From: an uncultured Methanobrevibacter sp.
Lineage (GTDB): Archaea > Methanobacteriota > Methanobacteria > Methanobacteriales > Methanobacteriaceae
Assembly: GCF_902774605.1 (NCBI RefSeq)
Contig: NZ_CACYJE010000007.1
Coordinates: 1 to 64,000, forward strand
Length of the DNA: 64,000 nucleotides
Direction: 5' to 3'
Under the pieces are notes generated by a model. That model had not been told where the DNA came from. It made no database searches and saw nothing but the letters and a program-made list of their open reading frames with translations. This document shows, piece after piece, positions 17,165 through 26,034 of the stretch (the first letter of the stretch is position 1; the number at the start of each line of letters is the position of its first letter). Made by a program: the position numbers and the translations under genes.

Positions 17165-17193
17165 TGTTAAATAAACTTAGTTTGTATTTGTAT

Positions 17194-17268
17194 GCTCCGA
17201 TGGTGTAGTCCGGCCAATCATTTCGGCCTTTCGAGCCGAAGACTCGGGTTCGAATCCCGGTCGGAGCA
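17194..17268 (+). tRNA. tRNA-Glu (TTC)
   Basis: Acceptor GCTCCGA (17194-17200) pairs with TCGGAGC (17261-17267); the anticodon stem TCGGC/GCCGA closes the loop CTTTCGA with anticodon TTC. Discriminator A17268; CCA is not encoded. Confidence 0.96.
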
Positions 17269-17326
17269 TTTTAAAAAATTTGTTATAAGATTTTTAATGG
17301 TTTCTACGTATCCTTACTTTTTATAA

Positions 17327-17409
17327 GCGGGGGTGCCCGAGAGGCCAAAGGGGACAGGCTTAGGACCTGTTGACACAGGTCTTCCAGGGTTCGAATCCCT
17401 GCTCCCGCA
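17327..17409 (+). tRNA. tRNA-Leu (TAG)
   Basis: Class II tRNA with a long variable arm (TTGACACAGGTCTTC region). Acceptor GCGGGGG (17327-17333) pairs with CTCCCGC (17402-17408) with one G-T pair; the anticodon loop CTTAGGA gives TAG, reading CUA/CUG codons. Discriminator A17409. Confidence 0.96.
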
Positions 17410-17445
17410 CTTTTAACATATTTTTTTATATTCATAATATTTCAT

Positions 17446-17522
<77 letters not shown>

Positions 17523-17646
17523 TTATAAAAACTATTTTTTTAGAATTTCAATAATACTAATCATCCGCTCTCTCTCATTTTATTTATATACTCTAATTTC
17601 AATAATAGATAGTGTAATAAAATTTTTTTAATATCTGAGGGTTATT

Positions 17647-18057
17647 ATGGCTAAGAAAGGATCAGCTGAAGAAAGGGATTTGGTACATAAACTATGGGAT
17701 AGGAATTTTGCCGCCATGAGGGCTCCCGCATCTGGTGGAGCAACAAAAAGGCCTTTGCCTGATGTTTTGGCGGGAAATGGTAAGTTATATTTGGCTATTG
17801 AGGTTAAAACAACCACCAAGGATAAGATCTATATTGAAGAGGAGCAGATTACTGCATTATGCGAGTTCTCAAAAATATTCGGTGCAAAACCGTATATTGG
17901 AGTTAGGTTCAAATACACTAAATGGCTGTTTTTAGAACCGGAAAACACTCCAAGAACCAGAAATGGCAATTATCGTGTTGAAAAGGATTATGCGCTTGAA
18001 AAAGGTTTTGAGATTGATGAGATAGTAGGCATCGATAAGCAGATGAAATTCGACTGA
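17647..18057 (+). CDS. hjc: Archaeal Holliday junction resolvase Hjc
   Basis: Dimeric nuclease that cuts four-way DNA junctions during recombination and repair. The 136-residue protein starts KKGSAEERDLVHKLWDRNFAAMRAPASGG, with the catalytic E8/E9 region and R-x-P-x-S-G-G loop, then the PD-(D/E)xK core: LPDVLAGNG (D39 region) and YLAIEVKTTTKD with E-V-K. Length is normal. It is flanked by tRNA genes on both sides and has its own start with a GAGGG element shortly before the ATG. Confidence 0.95.
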   Translation: MAKKGSAEERDLVHKLWDRNFAAMRAPASGGATKRPLPDVLAGNGKLYLAIEVKTTTKDKIYIEEEQITALCEFSKIFGAKPYIGVRFKYTKWLFLEPENTPRTRNGNYRVEKDYALEKGFEIDEIVGIDKQMKFD

Positions 18058-18108
18058 TACCAAATATTTATATATTATTAAAACATAAGTTATTATTGTA
18101 TGTTATGT

Positions 18109-18256
18109 GGGGTTATGGTGTAACCTGGCAGCATCGGGGACTCCAGTTGTCTTTGAAGAAATATACGCGTAACTGAACAGTACCTGTTGTGATGATCAAT
18201 TGGAGTACTGAGACAAGAGAAATCCCCGGATTGGGGTTCAAATCCCTATGACCCCA
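18109..18256 (+). tRNA. tRNA-Trp (CCA) with 75-nt intron
   Basis: Exon 1 is 18109-18146 and exon 2 about 18222-18256. Acceptor GGGGTTA pairs with TGACCCC (18249-18255), discriminator A18256. The anticodon stem GGGGA (18136-18140) pairs with TCCCC (18223-18227), and the anticodon is CCA at 18143-18145. The intron starts after position 37, the canonical archaeal site, with flanking sequences able to form the splice bulges. Boundaries may shift by one base. Confidence 0.95.
18147..18221 (+). ncRNA. C/D box guide RNA inside the tRNA-Trp intron
   Basis: The intron has box C-like TGAAGA (18154-18159), D' CTGA (18173-18176), C' GTGATGA (18189-18195) and D CTGA (18208-18211), closed by the stem TTGTCT/AGACAA (18147-18152/18211-18216). 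The guide before box D, TTGGAGT (18200-18206), pairs with exon sequence ACTCCA; the fifth base upstream of D (G18203) faces C34, the wobble base of the anticodon. This matches the known archaeal self-guided 2'-O-methylation of C34. The guide before D' (ACGCGTAA region) does not match exon 2 around position 39. Confidence 0.85.
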
Positions 18257-18315
18257 TTTTTATACTAAACTTTTTTTCCAAACTTTTAATTACTTTCTTG
18301 ATTATATTATCTTTC

Positions 18316-18921
18316 ATGAGTTCAATTGTTTTTATAATGGGTTATAATTTTGATTCAAATTACTGTTTAATCGATGATAATATACTGGTGGATACTGGTG
18401 CCGGTCTGAACAAGGATTATTTATTCTCCAAACTTCGTGAAAACGGGGTTGAACCGGACGATATTGAAACGGTTGTGAATACTCACTGTCACTTTGACCA
18501 TATCGGTGGAAACCATTTCTTCCCAAACGCCAAAATAGCCATTCACCGTGAGGATGCCCTTTCCATTAAAAATAAGGATACACTGGGAACATCAATGTCC
18601 GTTTTTGAAGAGCCGGGCAACTGCAGGGTGGACATTGAATTGGAAGATGGTGATGAAATAGCTGATTTTAAGGTCATCCACACTCCAGGTCACACCAGAG
18701 GTGGAATCTGTCTTTATGATGGTGAAAGCTTGATTTCAGGCGACACAATATTCGCCGGCGGTGGCGTTGGAAGAATGGACATCGGCGGTGATTACATGGA
18801 TATGAAAAACAGTGTTGCCAAACTCCTGGAATTGGATGTTAAAAACATCTATCCAGGTCATGGTCCCTGTGTTGAAGGGAATGGGAAGGAACATCTTAGG
18901 ATGTCCTATTCACTTCTCTAA
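18316..18921 (+). CDS. Metallo-beta-lactamase fold hydrolase
   Basis: A 201-residue soluble hydrolase of the glyoxalase II-like MBL group. The metal motif HCHFDHIGG is at about residues 57-65, with further ligands in HTPGHTRGG (His near 120), SGDTIFAG (Asp near 140) and YPGHGP (His near 177). The substrate is unknown; thioesters or phosphoesters are usual. An upstream TTG at 18298 is in frame, but the ATG at 18316 is a more natural start. Its 3' end overlaps the convergent trkA by 12 bp. Confidence 0.85.
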   Translation: MSSIVFIMGYNFDSNYCLIDDNILVDTGAGLNKDYLFSKLRENGVEPDDIETVVNTHCHFDHIGGNHFFPNAKIAIHREDALSIKNKDTLGTSMSVFEEPGNCRVDIELEDGDEIADFKVIHTPGHTRGGICLYDGESLISGDTIFAGGGVGRMDIGGDYMDMKNSVAKLLELDVKNIYPGHGPCVEGNGKEHLRMSYSLL

Positions 18922-19560
18922 TTTTTTAGATACCTTTTTCAAGGTTCCTCTCTTAACGAGGATTGAAACCTTTTCCCCACGGCTGATGGTGTTGTCAGGC
19001 TGTGGGATAATTAGTTTTCCGTTTTGATAAGTGGCAATGATAATGTAGTCTTTTGTAGGGGAAACTTCCTTAAATCGTTTTCCAACAACCTTGTCGTTGG
19101 TTATAGTCATCTCAATGATTTCAGCGTCACCCTCTCCAAGAGTGGTCAGTTTTGAAACTCTCGGGTTTGTGACGTATTGCGCCAGGTCTCTTGCGGCGCT
19201 GATTTCAGGGCTGATCACCCTATCGATTCCCACTTCTTTAAATGCTTCCTCGTGGTCAGGGTTACTTACACGTGCAATGATGGTTTCCACATCATATTTC
19301 CTAACCAGAATGCATGACAATAGGTTTGCCTCGTCGTTTCCTGTTGTTGCTATGAAGAAGTCTGCGTCTTCAATGTTGGTTTCCTCTAGTAATTTTGAAC
19401 TGGTTCCGTTTCCACATATTACGAGTGCATCAAGTTCAGCTGCAGCCTCGTTGCATAATGTCTCGTCACTTTCGATTAAAGCAATGTCTGCTCCACTGTC
19501 AATTAACAAGTTTGCAAGAGCAAGTCCTACACGACCTCCTCCCATAATAATTGCATACAC
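18910..19560 (-). CDS. trkA: Trk potassium uptake regulatory protein TrkA
   Basis: Cytosolic NAD(H)-binding gate of the Trk potassium transporter. The 216-residue protein has an RCK N domain with YAIIMGGGRVGLALANLL (residues 2-19, Rossmann G-x-G-x-x-G) and acidic ALIESD at the next strand, and a TrkA-C domain at about 135-216. The GTG at 19560 is chosen because a GAGGCGA ribosome site stands just before it and the Rossmann strand starts there; an upstream start would add ten residues not typical of the family. It follows trkH by 55 bp on the same strand. Confidence 0.93.
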   Translation of the reverse strand: MYAIIMGGGRVGLALANLLIDSGADIALIESDETLCNEAAAELDALVICGNGTSSKLLEETNIEDADFFIATTGNDEANLLSCILVRKYDVETIIARVSNPDHEEAFKEVGIDRVISPEISAARDLAQYVTNPRVSKLTTLGEGDAEIIEMTITNDKVVGKRFKEVSPTKDYIIIATYQNGKLIIPQPDNTISRGEKVSILVKRGTLKKVSKKLEK

Positions 19561-19615
19561 AAAATCGCCTCTTAAACAATTGATAATCAATATTTATTTT
19601 ATGATAATATAAATC

Positions 19616-21049
19616 TTATCTTTTGAATATTTCGAAACCTGCCCTTAATGTTATTAGCACAGGGTATATTTCAAGCCTTCCTGTCCACATGTCGAACATG
19701 CTGACGATTTTAAGTATAGGATTTAATGTAGGGGTGATGATTCCAAGTTCCAAACCATTGTTACCCTGCAGGGACATTGCGGCAAAGAGGCTCCTGAATG
19801 GGTCGTAGCCGAAAAGGCAGAACAGTGCCCATGTGAACATGATGAACATCATGTAGAGTGTGATGAAGTTTCCAGCCTGTGCAATTGCTTTTTCAGGGAT
19901 GCTGTGTCCGTTAAGTTTAACGGGAACGACTCTGCCTTCAGGGGATAAGATTTCCCTGATGTGGCGGTAAATTCCTTTAAAGTAGGTGATCATGCGCACC
20001 AGCTTGATTGCACCTACTGTGGATCCGTTGGAACCTCCGGTTATCATTAGGCACATTAGGCACACTATCACGAATGAAGGCCATCCTGCCATCACGTTCG
20101 GCACGGCAACGCTGGCACCGGTGGTGGTGATTGCTGATACGACGGTGAACACCAGGTCTATCGGCACGATGTCGGATACGAGATAAAGCATTAGGCTTAC
20201 AAGCGCAATCACGGTTATTATTATTTGGAATTGCAGGTCTCCGAATATGGATTTTCCTCTTGTCTTGATAACCTTATAATGTGCTAAAAAGCTTGTTGCT
20301 CCCAGAATCATAAGGACAATTGAAATCAGATAGATGATGTCGCTTTGGTAATAGCCCATGTTGGCGTTTTTAATGCCCATTCCTCCTGTTGAAACAATGT
20401 GGAATGTGTTGCAGATGGCATCAAAGACGGGCATTCCTGCAAGGATATATAATATTATTCCTGCCACGGTATAAATGGCATAGATTTGCAGGGTTTTCTC
20501 CATTGTATTTTTAATACTTGGCTTTATGCGCTCGTCACGAGCTTCTGAATGGTAAAGCTTGGATGATACGGAACCTGGCTTGGTCAAAACGCCGATGACC
20601 ATAACAACCACTCCCAAACCTCCAATCCATTGTTCAAGGGCTCTAAAAAATAGGATGCTGTGGGGCAGGACTTCCACGTCCACGAACATTGTGATTCCGG
20701 TACCGGTCAATGCGGACATGCTTTCGAAAACGCCGTCGATAGGTGAAATTCCTGTTGCCAGTGTGAAAACGAATCCTCCAATCAGACTGGCCCACAGCCA
20801 TGCGAAGGATGAAATCATCATTCCATGCTTGAGGCGCATCTTCTTGTTGACTTTATCATCAAAATAAGTTAAACCAAAAACACCTAACAGTATGGATATT
20901 GCTCCAGGAATCACAAAACTGAGAATGTCGAATTCGAAATATATCAAATCGAATATTAATGGAATTAGGCACATTGCGCCAATCCCTATCATAAGATATC
21001 CTGAATTTTTCGCAACTATTAGTAAGTCTGTTTTTGTAATGTATCTCAT
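19616..21049 (-). CDS. trkH: Trk-type potassium transporter TrkH
   Basis: Membrane subunit for K+ uptake. The 477-residue protein has the fourfold M-P-M repeats of the TrkH/KtrB family, with selectivity-loop signatures ALTGTGITMF, TFHIVSTGGMGI, AITTTGASVAVP and SLQGNNGLELG, each with the conserved filter glycine; GGSNGSTVGAIKLVRM is the highly conserved segment before the last pore. It lies upstream of trkA in a two-gene unit. The gene diverges from the flippase-like gene across 67 bp; no ribosome site is evident, so the message may be leaderless. Confidence 0.94.
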   Translation of the reverse strand: MRYITKTDLLIVAKNSGYLMIGIGAMCLIPLIFDLIYFEFDILSFVIPGAISILLGVFGLTYFDDKVNKKMRLKHGMMISSFAWLWASLIGGFVFTLATGISPIDGVFESMSALTGTGITMFVDVEVLPHSILFFRALEQWIGGLGVVVMVIGVLTKPGSVSSKLYHSEARDERIKPSIKNTMEKTLQIYAIYTVAGIILYILAGMPVFDAICNTFHIVSTGGMGIKNANMGYYQSDIIYLISIVLMILGATSFLAHYKVIKTRGKSIFGDLQFQIIITVIALVSLMLYLVSDIVPIDLVFTVVSAITTTGASVAVPNVMAGWPSFVIVCLMCLMITGGSNGSTVGAIKLVRMITYFKGIYRHIREILSPEGRVVPVKLNGHSIPEKAIAQAGNFITLYMMFIMFTWALFCLFGYDPFRSLFAAMSLQGNNGLELGIITPTLNPILKIVSMFDMWTGRLEIYPVLITLRAGFEIFKR

Positions 21050-21116
21050 TAATGTAAAATTTGAATAAAATTCTATATAAATTTATAAGTATTGAAAATT
21101 ATAACTATTATAAACT

Positions 21117-22178
21117 ATGGACCGTAAAACAATTTTGCTATTGGGGATAAGTGTAATTATTCTGCTTGTGATGCTATGGTTTGTCGGCATAGAACAGGTG
21201 TTGGAGGCTCTTAGAATAGCCAATATCTACATTGTGGCCTTGGCTATCCTAACTCAGATTTTCACTTATTTCATGTATACTCTGCGTTGGCAAATACTGA
21301 ACAGGCTGGCTGATATGGACATCAGCATCAGGGAGCTTCTTCCGATGGTTCTGGTGGGTCTTGCGGTCAACAACATCACTCCATCCGGACGTGGAGGGGG
21401 AGAGCCTGTAAGGGCTTATGTCCTGGCCAAGGAAAAGGATTATCAATTCGAAGAGACTTTGGCTACAGTTGTGGCTGACAGGGCATTGGACACTTTTCCT
21501 TTTGTTGTTCTGGCGGCCGTCACTATTCTTGCAATGACATTATACTTCAAGATGCCTACTTGGCTGCTTGCCGTAATGATTGTGGCGGTTATTGCAATCA
21601 TCATTATTTTAGCGGTCCTCATCTACATGTGCGTCAATCCGGGATTCGGCACAAGGGTTGAAGGTTGGATTATTGGTCTTGTCAGAAGGTTCTACAAGAA
21701 AAATTCCGAGGAATTGGAAAATAACATTCATGAAGCCATTTTCGGTTTCCAGAATACCATGAAAACACTGATTTCAAACAAGAGGGGATTGGTCATTACA
21801 GTTTCCTTATCATTCTTCATCTGGGTTCTTGAGATTATACGGGTTTATCTTGTCTTCCTGGCATTCGGAGCCAATGTCAGTCCGATAGTCATTGGTGAAG
21901 TGTTTATAGTCGCATCACTGGTTGGAATGATACCATTGCTTCCGGGAGGCCTTGGTGCGGTAGACGGATTGATGATACTATTCTACTCCTCAGCCGGAAT
22001 ATCCTCATCTGTCAGTGCGGCGGCCACAGTAATCGAAAGGCTGATTTCATTCTGGATGGCTACAATAATCGGTCTTGTGATTCTGCCAAAATACGGATCA
22101 TCCATTTTAGACAAGATATCCTCCTCGTCACCTGATGAGATTGAAGGGGATTTGAGTGATGAACTTGATGATGGGTAG
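21117..22178 (+). CDS. Flippase-like integral membrane protein (UPF0104/LPG synthase TM domain)
   Basis: A 353-residue multi-spanning membrane protein with about eight segments. Its family signatures are RWQILNRLADMDISIRELLPM, NNITPSGRGGGEPVRAYVLAKE near residues 82-103, LATVVADRALDTFPF and LPGGLGAVDGLMILFY. Members related to MprF and AglD are thought to move or modify lipid-linked molecules. The C-terminus is acidic (SSSPDEIEGDLSDELDDG). It is six bases upstream of the acyltransferase gene, so the two probably form a cell-envelope operon. The actual lipid substrate is unknown. Confidence 0.85.
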   Translation: MDRKTILLLGISVIILLVMLWFVGIEQVLEALRIANIYIVALAILTQIFTYFMYTLRWQILNRLADMDISIRELLPMVLVGLAVNNITPSGRGGGEPVRAYVLAKEKDYQFEETLATVVADRALDTFPFVVLAAVTILAMTLYFKMPTWLLAVMIVAVIAIIIILAVLIYMCVNPGFGTRVEGWIIGLVRRFYKKNSEELENNIHEAIFGFQNTMKTLISNKRGLVITVSLSFFIWVLEIIRVYLVFLAFGANVSPIVIGEVFIVASLVGMIPLLPGGLGAVDGLMILFYSSAGISSSVSAAATVIERLISFWMATIIGLVILPKYGSSILDKISSSSPDEIEGDLSDELDDG

Positions 22179-22184
22179 ATTTTA

Positions 22185-23252
22185 ATGGTCAATAGGTCTG
22201 AACGTATTTTTTATTTTGATGCCCTGCGTGCATTGGCTATTCTTATAGTCATATTATTGCACGTCAATGGTCATATAGCAGAATTAGTCCATTATACGAT
22301 TCACAATATTTACACCCTGCAGGGCGTTCATCAAACCTTCGTGACCAATTTTTTAAGGATAGGCGTCGACTTGTTTTTGATGCTGTCCGGCGCGTTGCTG
22401 CTTGGCCGTTCCGAATCAGTCAAGGAGTTTTACATCAAGCGCATTCCCCGCCTTGTCAAGCCATTCCTTTTCTGGTCATTGGTTTTCACAGTCATGCTTT
22501 TTGCGGTTTCTTATTTCCTTCCGGGCGTTGGCATCGTCGGCCAGTTCGGACCAATGGGCTTTTTGCAGTTGTTCAAAGACATGTTATTGTGCAGGGCTCC
22601 AGGGTCAGTTGTTTACTGGTTTGTCTGGATGATGCTTGCAGTCTATATTCTAATGCCATTCTTAAATAAATGGATTATTAATGCGGATTTAAGTAAAATA
22701 GAGTATTTCCTGATTGTGTGGGTTGTTTATAATATTCTTGTTTACACTTTGATGCTTCCGATTCCTCCTGCCATTTCCTTTGTGGTCAGTCCGGTGGGTT
22801 TTGCAGTTTTGGGATACTACATGAGATACACTCCAAGAAGACTTTTCACCAATCCGATAATTATCTGGAGTTTAATAATCATTCCATCAATAATGATGCT
22901 CATTTACGCTTACACTTTGGTTCATGTGGATTTATTGTTCATTTTTGAAAGATACTCCCTGCCGGTAACCCTGGTGGCCATAGGAGTCTTCTGCTTATTT
23001 AAAAACACCGAATCAATCAATCATGTTGCGACACCCGTGAGGAAGGCAATTTCATCCGTTGCATTGTGCAGCTATGGGATGTATCTCATTCATGGTCAGA
23101 TGATGATGGTGACCCGCAAGATTTTTCACCTCTCATCAAATTATATTTTCGATTTTTTAGTATTGTTTGCAGTGGGATTTATATTTTCATGGTTAATAAT
23201 CTATGTTTTATCTAAAATACCTATTGTCAATGATTTGATTGGGGTTAAATAG
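22185..23252 (+). CDS. Membrane acyltransferase, acyltransferase 3 family
   Basis: A 355-residue integral membrane O-acyltransferase with about ten segments. Typical marks are the start RIFYFDALRALAILIVILLHVNGH with the catalytic-region His and R-A pair, RIGVDLFLMLSGALL near residue 66, the FYIKRIPRLVKPF loop, and SYGMYLIHGQMMM near the C-terminus. Such enzymes acetylate or succinylate surface glycans. Together with the preceding flippase-like gene, this points to modification of envelope polysaccharide or lipid-linked oligosaccharide. The acceptor is not known. Confidence 0.9.
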   Translation: MVNRSERIFYFDALRALAILIVILLHVNGHIAELVHYTIHNIYTLQGVHQTFVTNFLRIGVDLFLMLSGALLLGRSESVKEFYIKRIPRLVKPFLFWSLVFTVMLFAVSYFLPGVGIVGQFGPMGFLQLFKDMLLCRAPGSVVYWFVWMMLAVYILMPFLNKWIINADLSKIEYFLIVWVVYNILVYTLMLPIPPAISFVVSPVGFAVLGYYMRYTPRRLFTNPIIIWSLIIIPSIMMLIYAYTLVHVDLLFIFERYSLPVTLVAIGVFCLFKNTESINHVATPVRKAISSVALCSYGMYLIHGQMMMVTRKIFHLSSNYIFDFLVLFAVGFIFSWLIIYVLSKIPIVNDLIGVK

Positions 23253-23360
23253 GTTTATATTAATATTTTTTTTCAAATAAAATAGAAAACTTTATTTTAA
23301 TATATTCTCATAAATATTATTATCACAAATAAATTTATCTTAAAAAATTTTGGTGAAAAT

Positions 23361-24245
23361 ATGGAAATTAATGGCGTAGAAATACAAGATACCTTTGCTG
23401 AAGGTTTTGGAATTAAAGTATCTAGAATTATTATCACTGCAGCTACCAAACATTTAGCTAAAATCGCTGCTACTGAAGCTACCGGATTCGCTACTTCAGT
23501 TATCGGATGCCCTGCAGAAGCAGGTATTGACCAATACGTTCCTCCAACTGAATCTCCAGATGGAAGACCAGGTTACGCAATCATGATTTGCCACATGTCC
23601 AAAAAAGCATTAGGCGGACAAATCATGGACAGAATCGGACAATGTGTTTTAACCGCTCCTACCGCAGCAGCATTCAATGCTTTAGAAAGCGAAGAAGCAT
23701 TCCCAACCGGAAAACAACTCAAATTCTTCGGTGACGGATACGAAACCGAAAAAGACGTTAACGGTAAAAAAATGCACGTAATCCCAATCATGTCCGGTGA
23801 ATTCTTAGTGGAAGATGAAATGGGCTGGAAAGACGGAGTAGCAGGTGGAAACTTCTTCATCATGGCTGACAGTCAAATGGCTTCCATCGTTGCAGCTGAA
23901 GCTGCTGTTGATGCTATTCACGCTGTTGCTGGTGTAATCACTCCTTTCTCAGGTGGTATGGTTGCTTCCGGTTCCAAAACAGGATCCAAATACTCATTCA
24001 TGAGCGCATCCACCAACGAAAAAGAATGTGTAACATTAAAAGACCAAGTAGAAACTGAATTACCAGAAAACGTATTCGGAAACATGGAAATCGTTATTGA
24101 CGGTGTTGACGAAGAATCAGTCAAGGCTGCTATGAAAGCAGGTATCGAAGCTGCTTGTCAAGTTCCGGGTGTTATCGAAATCGGTGCTGGTAACTACGGT
24201 GGAAACTTAGGACCTTACCAAATCCACTTACAAGACTTATTCTAG
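23361..24245 (+). CDS. ftr: Formylmethanofuran:tetrahydromethanopterin formyltransferase
   Basis: Second step of CO2 reduction to methane: moves the formyl group from formylmethanofuran to tetrahydromethanopterin. The 294-residue cytosolic enzyme is the usual length and conserved throughout, with [16 protein letters not shown] at the N-terminus, [32 protein letters not shown] and [18 protein letters not shown] near the C-terminus. Codon use is strongly biased (GGA, AAA, TTA), as for a highly expressed gene. It stands alone with its own promoter region (a GGTG ribosome site precedes the ATG) and a stem-loop terminator, and marks the organism as a methanogen. Confidence 0.98.
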   Translation: MEINGVEIQDTFAEGFGIKVSRIIITAATKHLAKIAATEATGFATSVIGCPAEAGIDQYVPPTESPDGRPGYAIMICHMSKKALGGQIMDRIGQCVLTAPTAAAFNALESEEAFPTGKQLKFFGDGYETEKDVNGKKMHVIPIMSGEFLVEDEMGWKDGVAGGNFFIMADSQMASIVAAEAAVDAIHAVAGVITPFSGGMVASGSKTGSKYSFMSASTNEKECVTLKDQVETELPENVFGNMEIVIDGVDEESVKAAMKAGIEAACQVPGVIEIGAGNYGGNLGPYQIHLQDLF

Positions 24246-24275
24246 AGAAATTAACTTTTCTCTACTTTTTTAATT
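24243..24275 (+). terminator. Stem-loop and T-run after ftr
   Basis: TAGAGAAA (24243-24250) pairs with TTTCTCTA (24257-24264), followed by a T-rich stretch; the stem begins within the ftr stop codon. Confidence 0.7.
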
Positions 24276-24497
24276 TTTCTTATTTTAAATCATCTAAATT
24301 CTTAAATATTCAATTTATTTTTCAATTATAGTATCTAAAACTCTTTTTTTTAATATTTAAATGTCATATTGAAGTATTTTTTCTATTTATACTGAATTTA
24401 ATAATATTCCTTTATATAATTTTTGTAATATATTTCTACATAGTATTCAATTTGTATTTAGAAAAGTCTAATTAATTTTACTTGGGGTAAATATTGC

Positions 24498-26010
24498 ATG
24501 GAGAAGGATGGTTCTGAATTAGATATTCAAAAAGATTATTCAAAGTTAATAACTAACAATATTATTATTAAGCATTATGTTCAAGGAATGTCAAGATTTT
24601 TGATATTGTGGATTATAAAATTTTATGGTCCTATTCATGGTTATGCTTAATAGTAATGTGGGGGAATTTCAAACGAATTTAAAAAAATGACCATTACAAA
24701 TTCAAATTTCACCAATAATAAGAATAGTGCTATTAATATGGACCCAACAGCATACCTATCTTATTTCATTTCAATAAAAAATTCAAGATTTTCAAATAAT
24801 TTTGACGAATATGGAGGTGGGGCTTTATATTTTAAAATTTATGATGGGTGTTGTATTGTAGATTCATGCAAATTTGAAAATAATAAGGTTAATCATGACG
24901 CAGGTGCGATTTCATTTTACTCAAATAATGCAATAATCAATATTTCAGATTCCACATTTGGTCTTAACAAGGCTAATGAGGGCTCTTCAGTTTATTTATC
25001 CTGTAATGGGGGGCAATCTTTTTAATAACATTTTTGTAAATAATAATGCAAAGGATGAAATTGCAGGCATAGGTTATGTTTCTCCGAAAATAAGAATGGA
25101 TAATAATATTGTTAAATCAAGCGAAATAATTAATGAAAACTTAAAACTTGAATTTTTAAAAAATCCTTCATTTTATGGGGATATTGTCCAAGTAAAATTC
25201 ACAAAAGATAATAAAATTTTTTCAAACAAAAAAATTCATGTAAATGCATTTAATGTTGATTCATTGGATAAATTAACATTTGATGTGGTCACCGATTCGA
25301 ATGGAATAGCCAAATTCGCATTTGCATCCCACAATACTTTAGTGGATGTGGGTGTGTGGGACATTCAGTTCATTGCAGATTCCGGAAATAGTAAACTTGT
25401 CGTTTCAAGTAATGATTTGAATATTGAAAAATTATCTGCAAAATTGATATTGAACGGTTTTTCCACAACATATAAATCAGGTAAAATATGTTCCTTAAAA
25501 TTACTTAATAAGGATAATTCTCCTGCTGGAAATGTTGATTTGTATGTAACAGTATTCAAGAATGGATGGTATTTGAAAAATTATCGTATTGGCACGGATT
25601 TAAAAGGAGTTGCTAATGTTAAAGTATCTGACTTAGATGTTGGCAACTATAAAATTACAATATCTTCTGATGAAATATCTGCAGTTATGAGTTTGTCTGA
25701 AAAATCTGCTTCAATCAAAATCAATAAGGCACCAACCAAAGTCAAAGCACCTAAAGTCACCAATAAGTATAAAAAATCCAAATACTTTAAGCTAACTGTT
25801 AAAGCATATAATAAACCTTTAAAAAATGTTAAAGTTAAGGTTAAAGTATTTACAGGCAAAAAATCAAAAATATATAAAATTAAAACAAACAAAAAAGGTG
25901 TTGCTAAGTTAAATACCAAAAAATTATCTAAAGGAAACCACAAGGTGATAATTTCTTCTGGAAATAATAATTATAAAATTTCAGCAAAAAGTAAAATAAC
26001 AATAAAATAG
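24498..26010 (+). pseudogene. Broken adhesin-like surface protein gene
   Basis: Three pieces in different frames. The first, 24498-24650, has only a trace of the N-terminal region and no signal peptide. The second, 24687-25025, is beta-helix repeat sequence (FTNNKNSAINMD, GGGALYFKIYDGC, FENNKVNHDAGAISFYSNNA). The third, readable from about 25014 to 26010, carries the last beta-helix turn, an Ig-like domain and the C-terminal lysine-rich repeat ending SKITIK. The second and third join exactly if one G is removed from the G6 run at 25008-25013. Loss of the start region and at least one more shift near 24600 argue for a decayed gene rather than an on/off switch. Confidence 0.75.
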
Positions 26011-26034
26011 TAAAATTAAATTAATGGTTTAATC

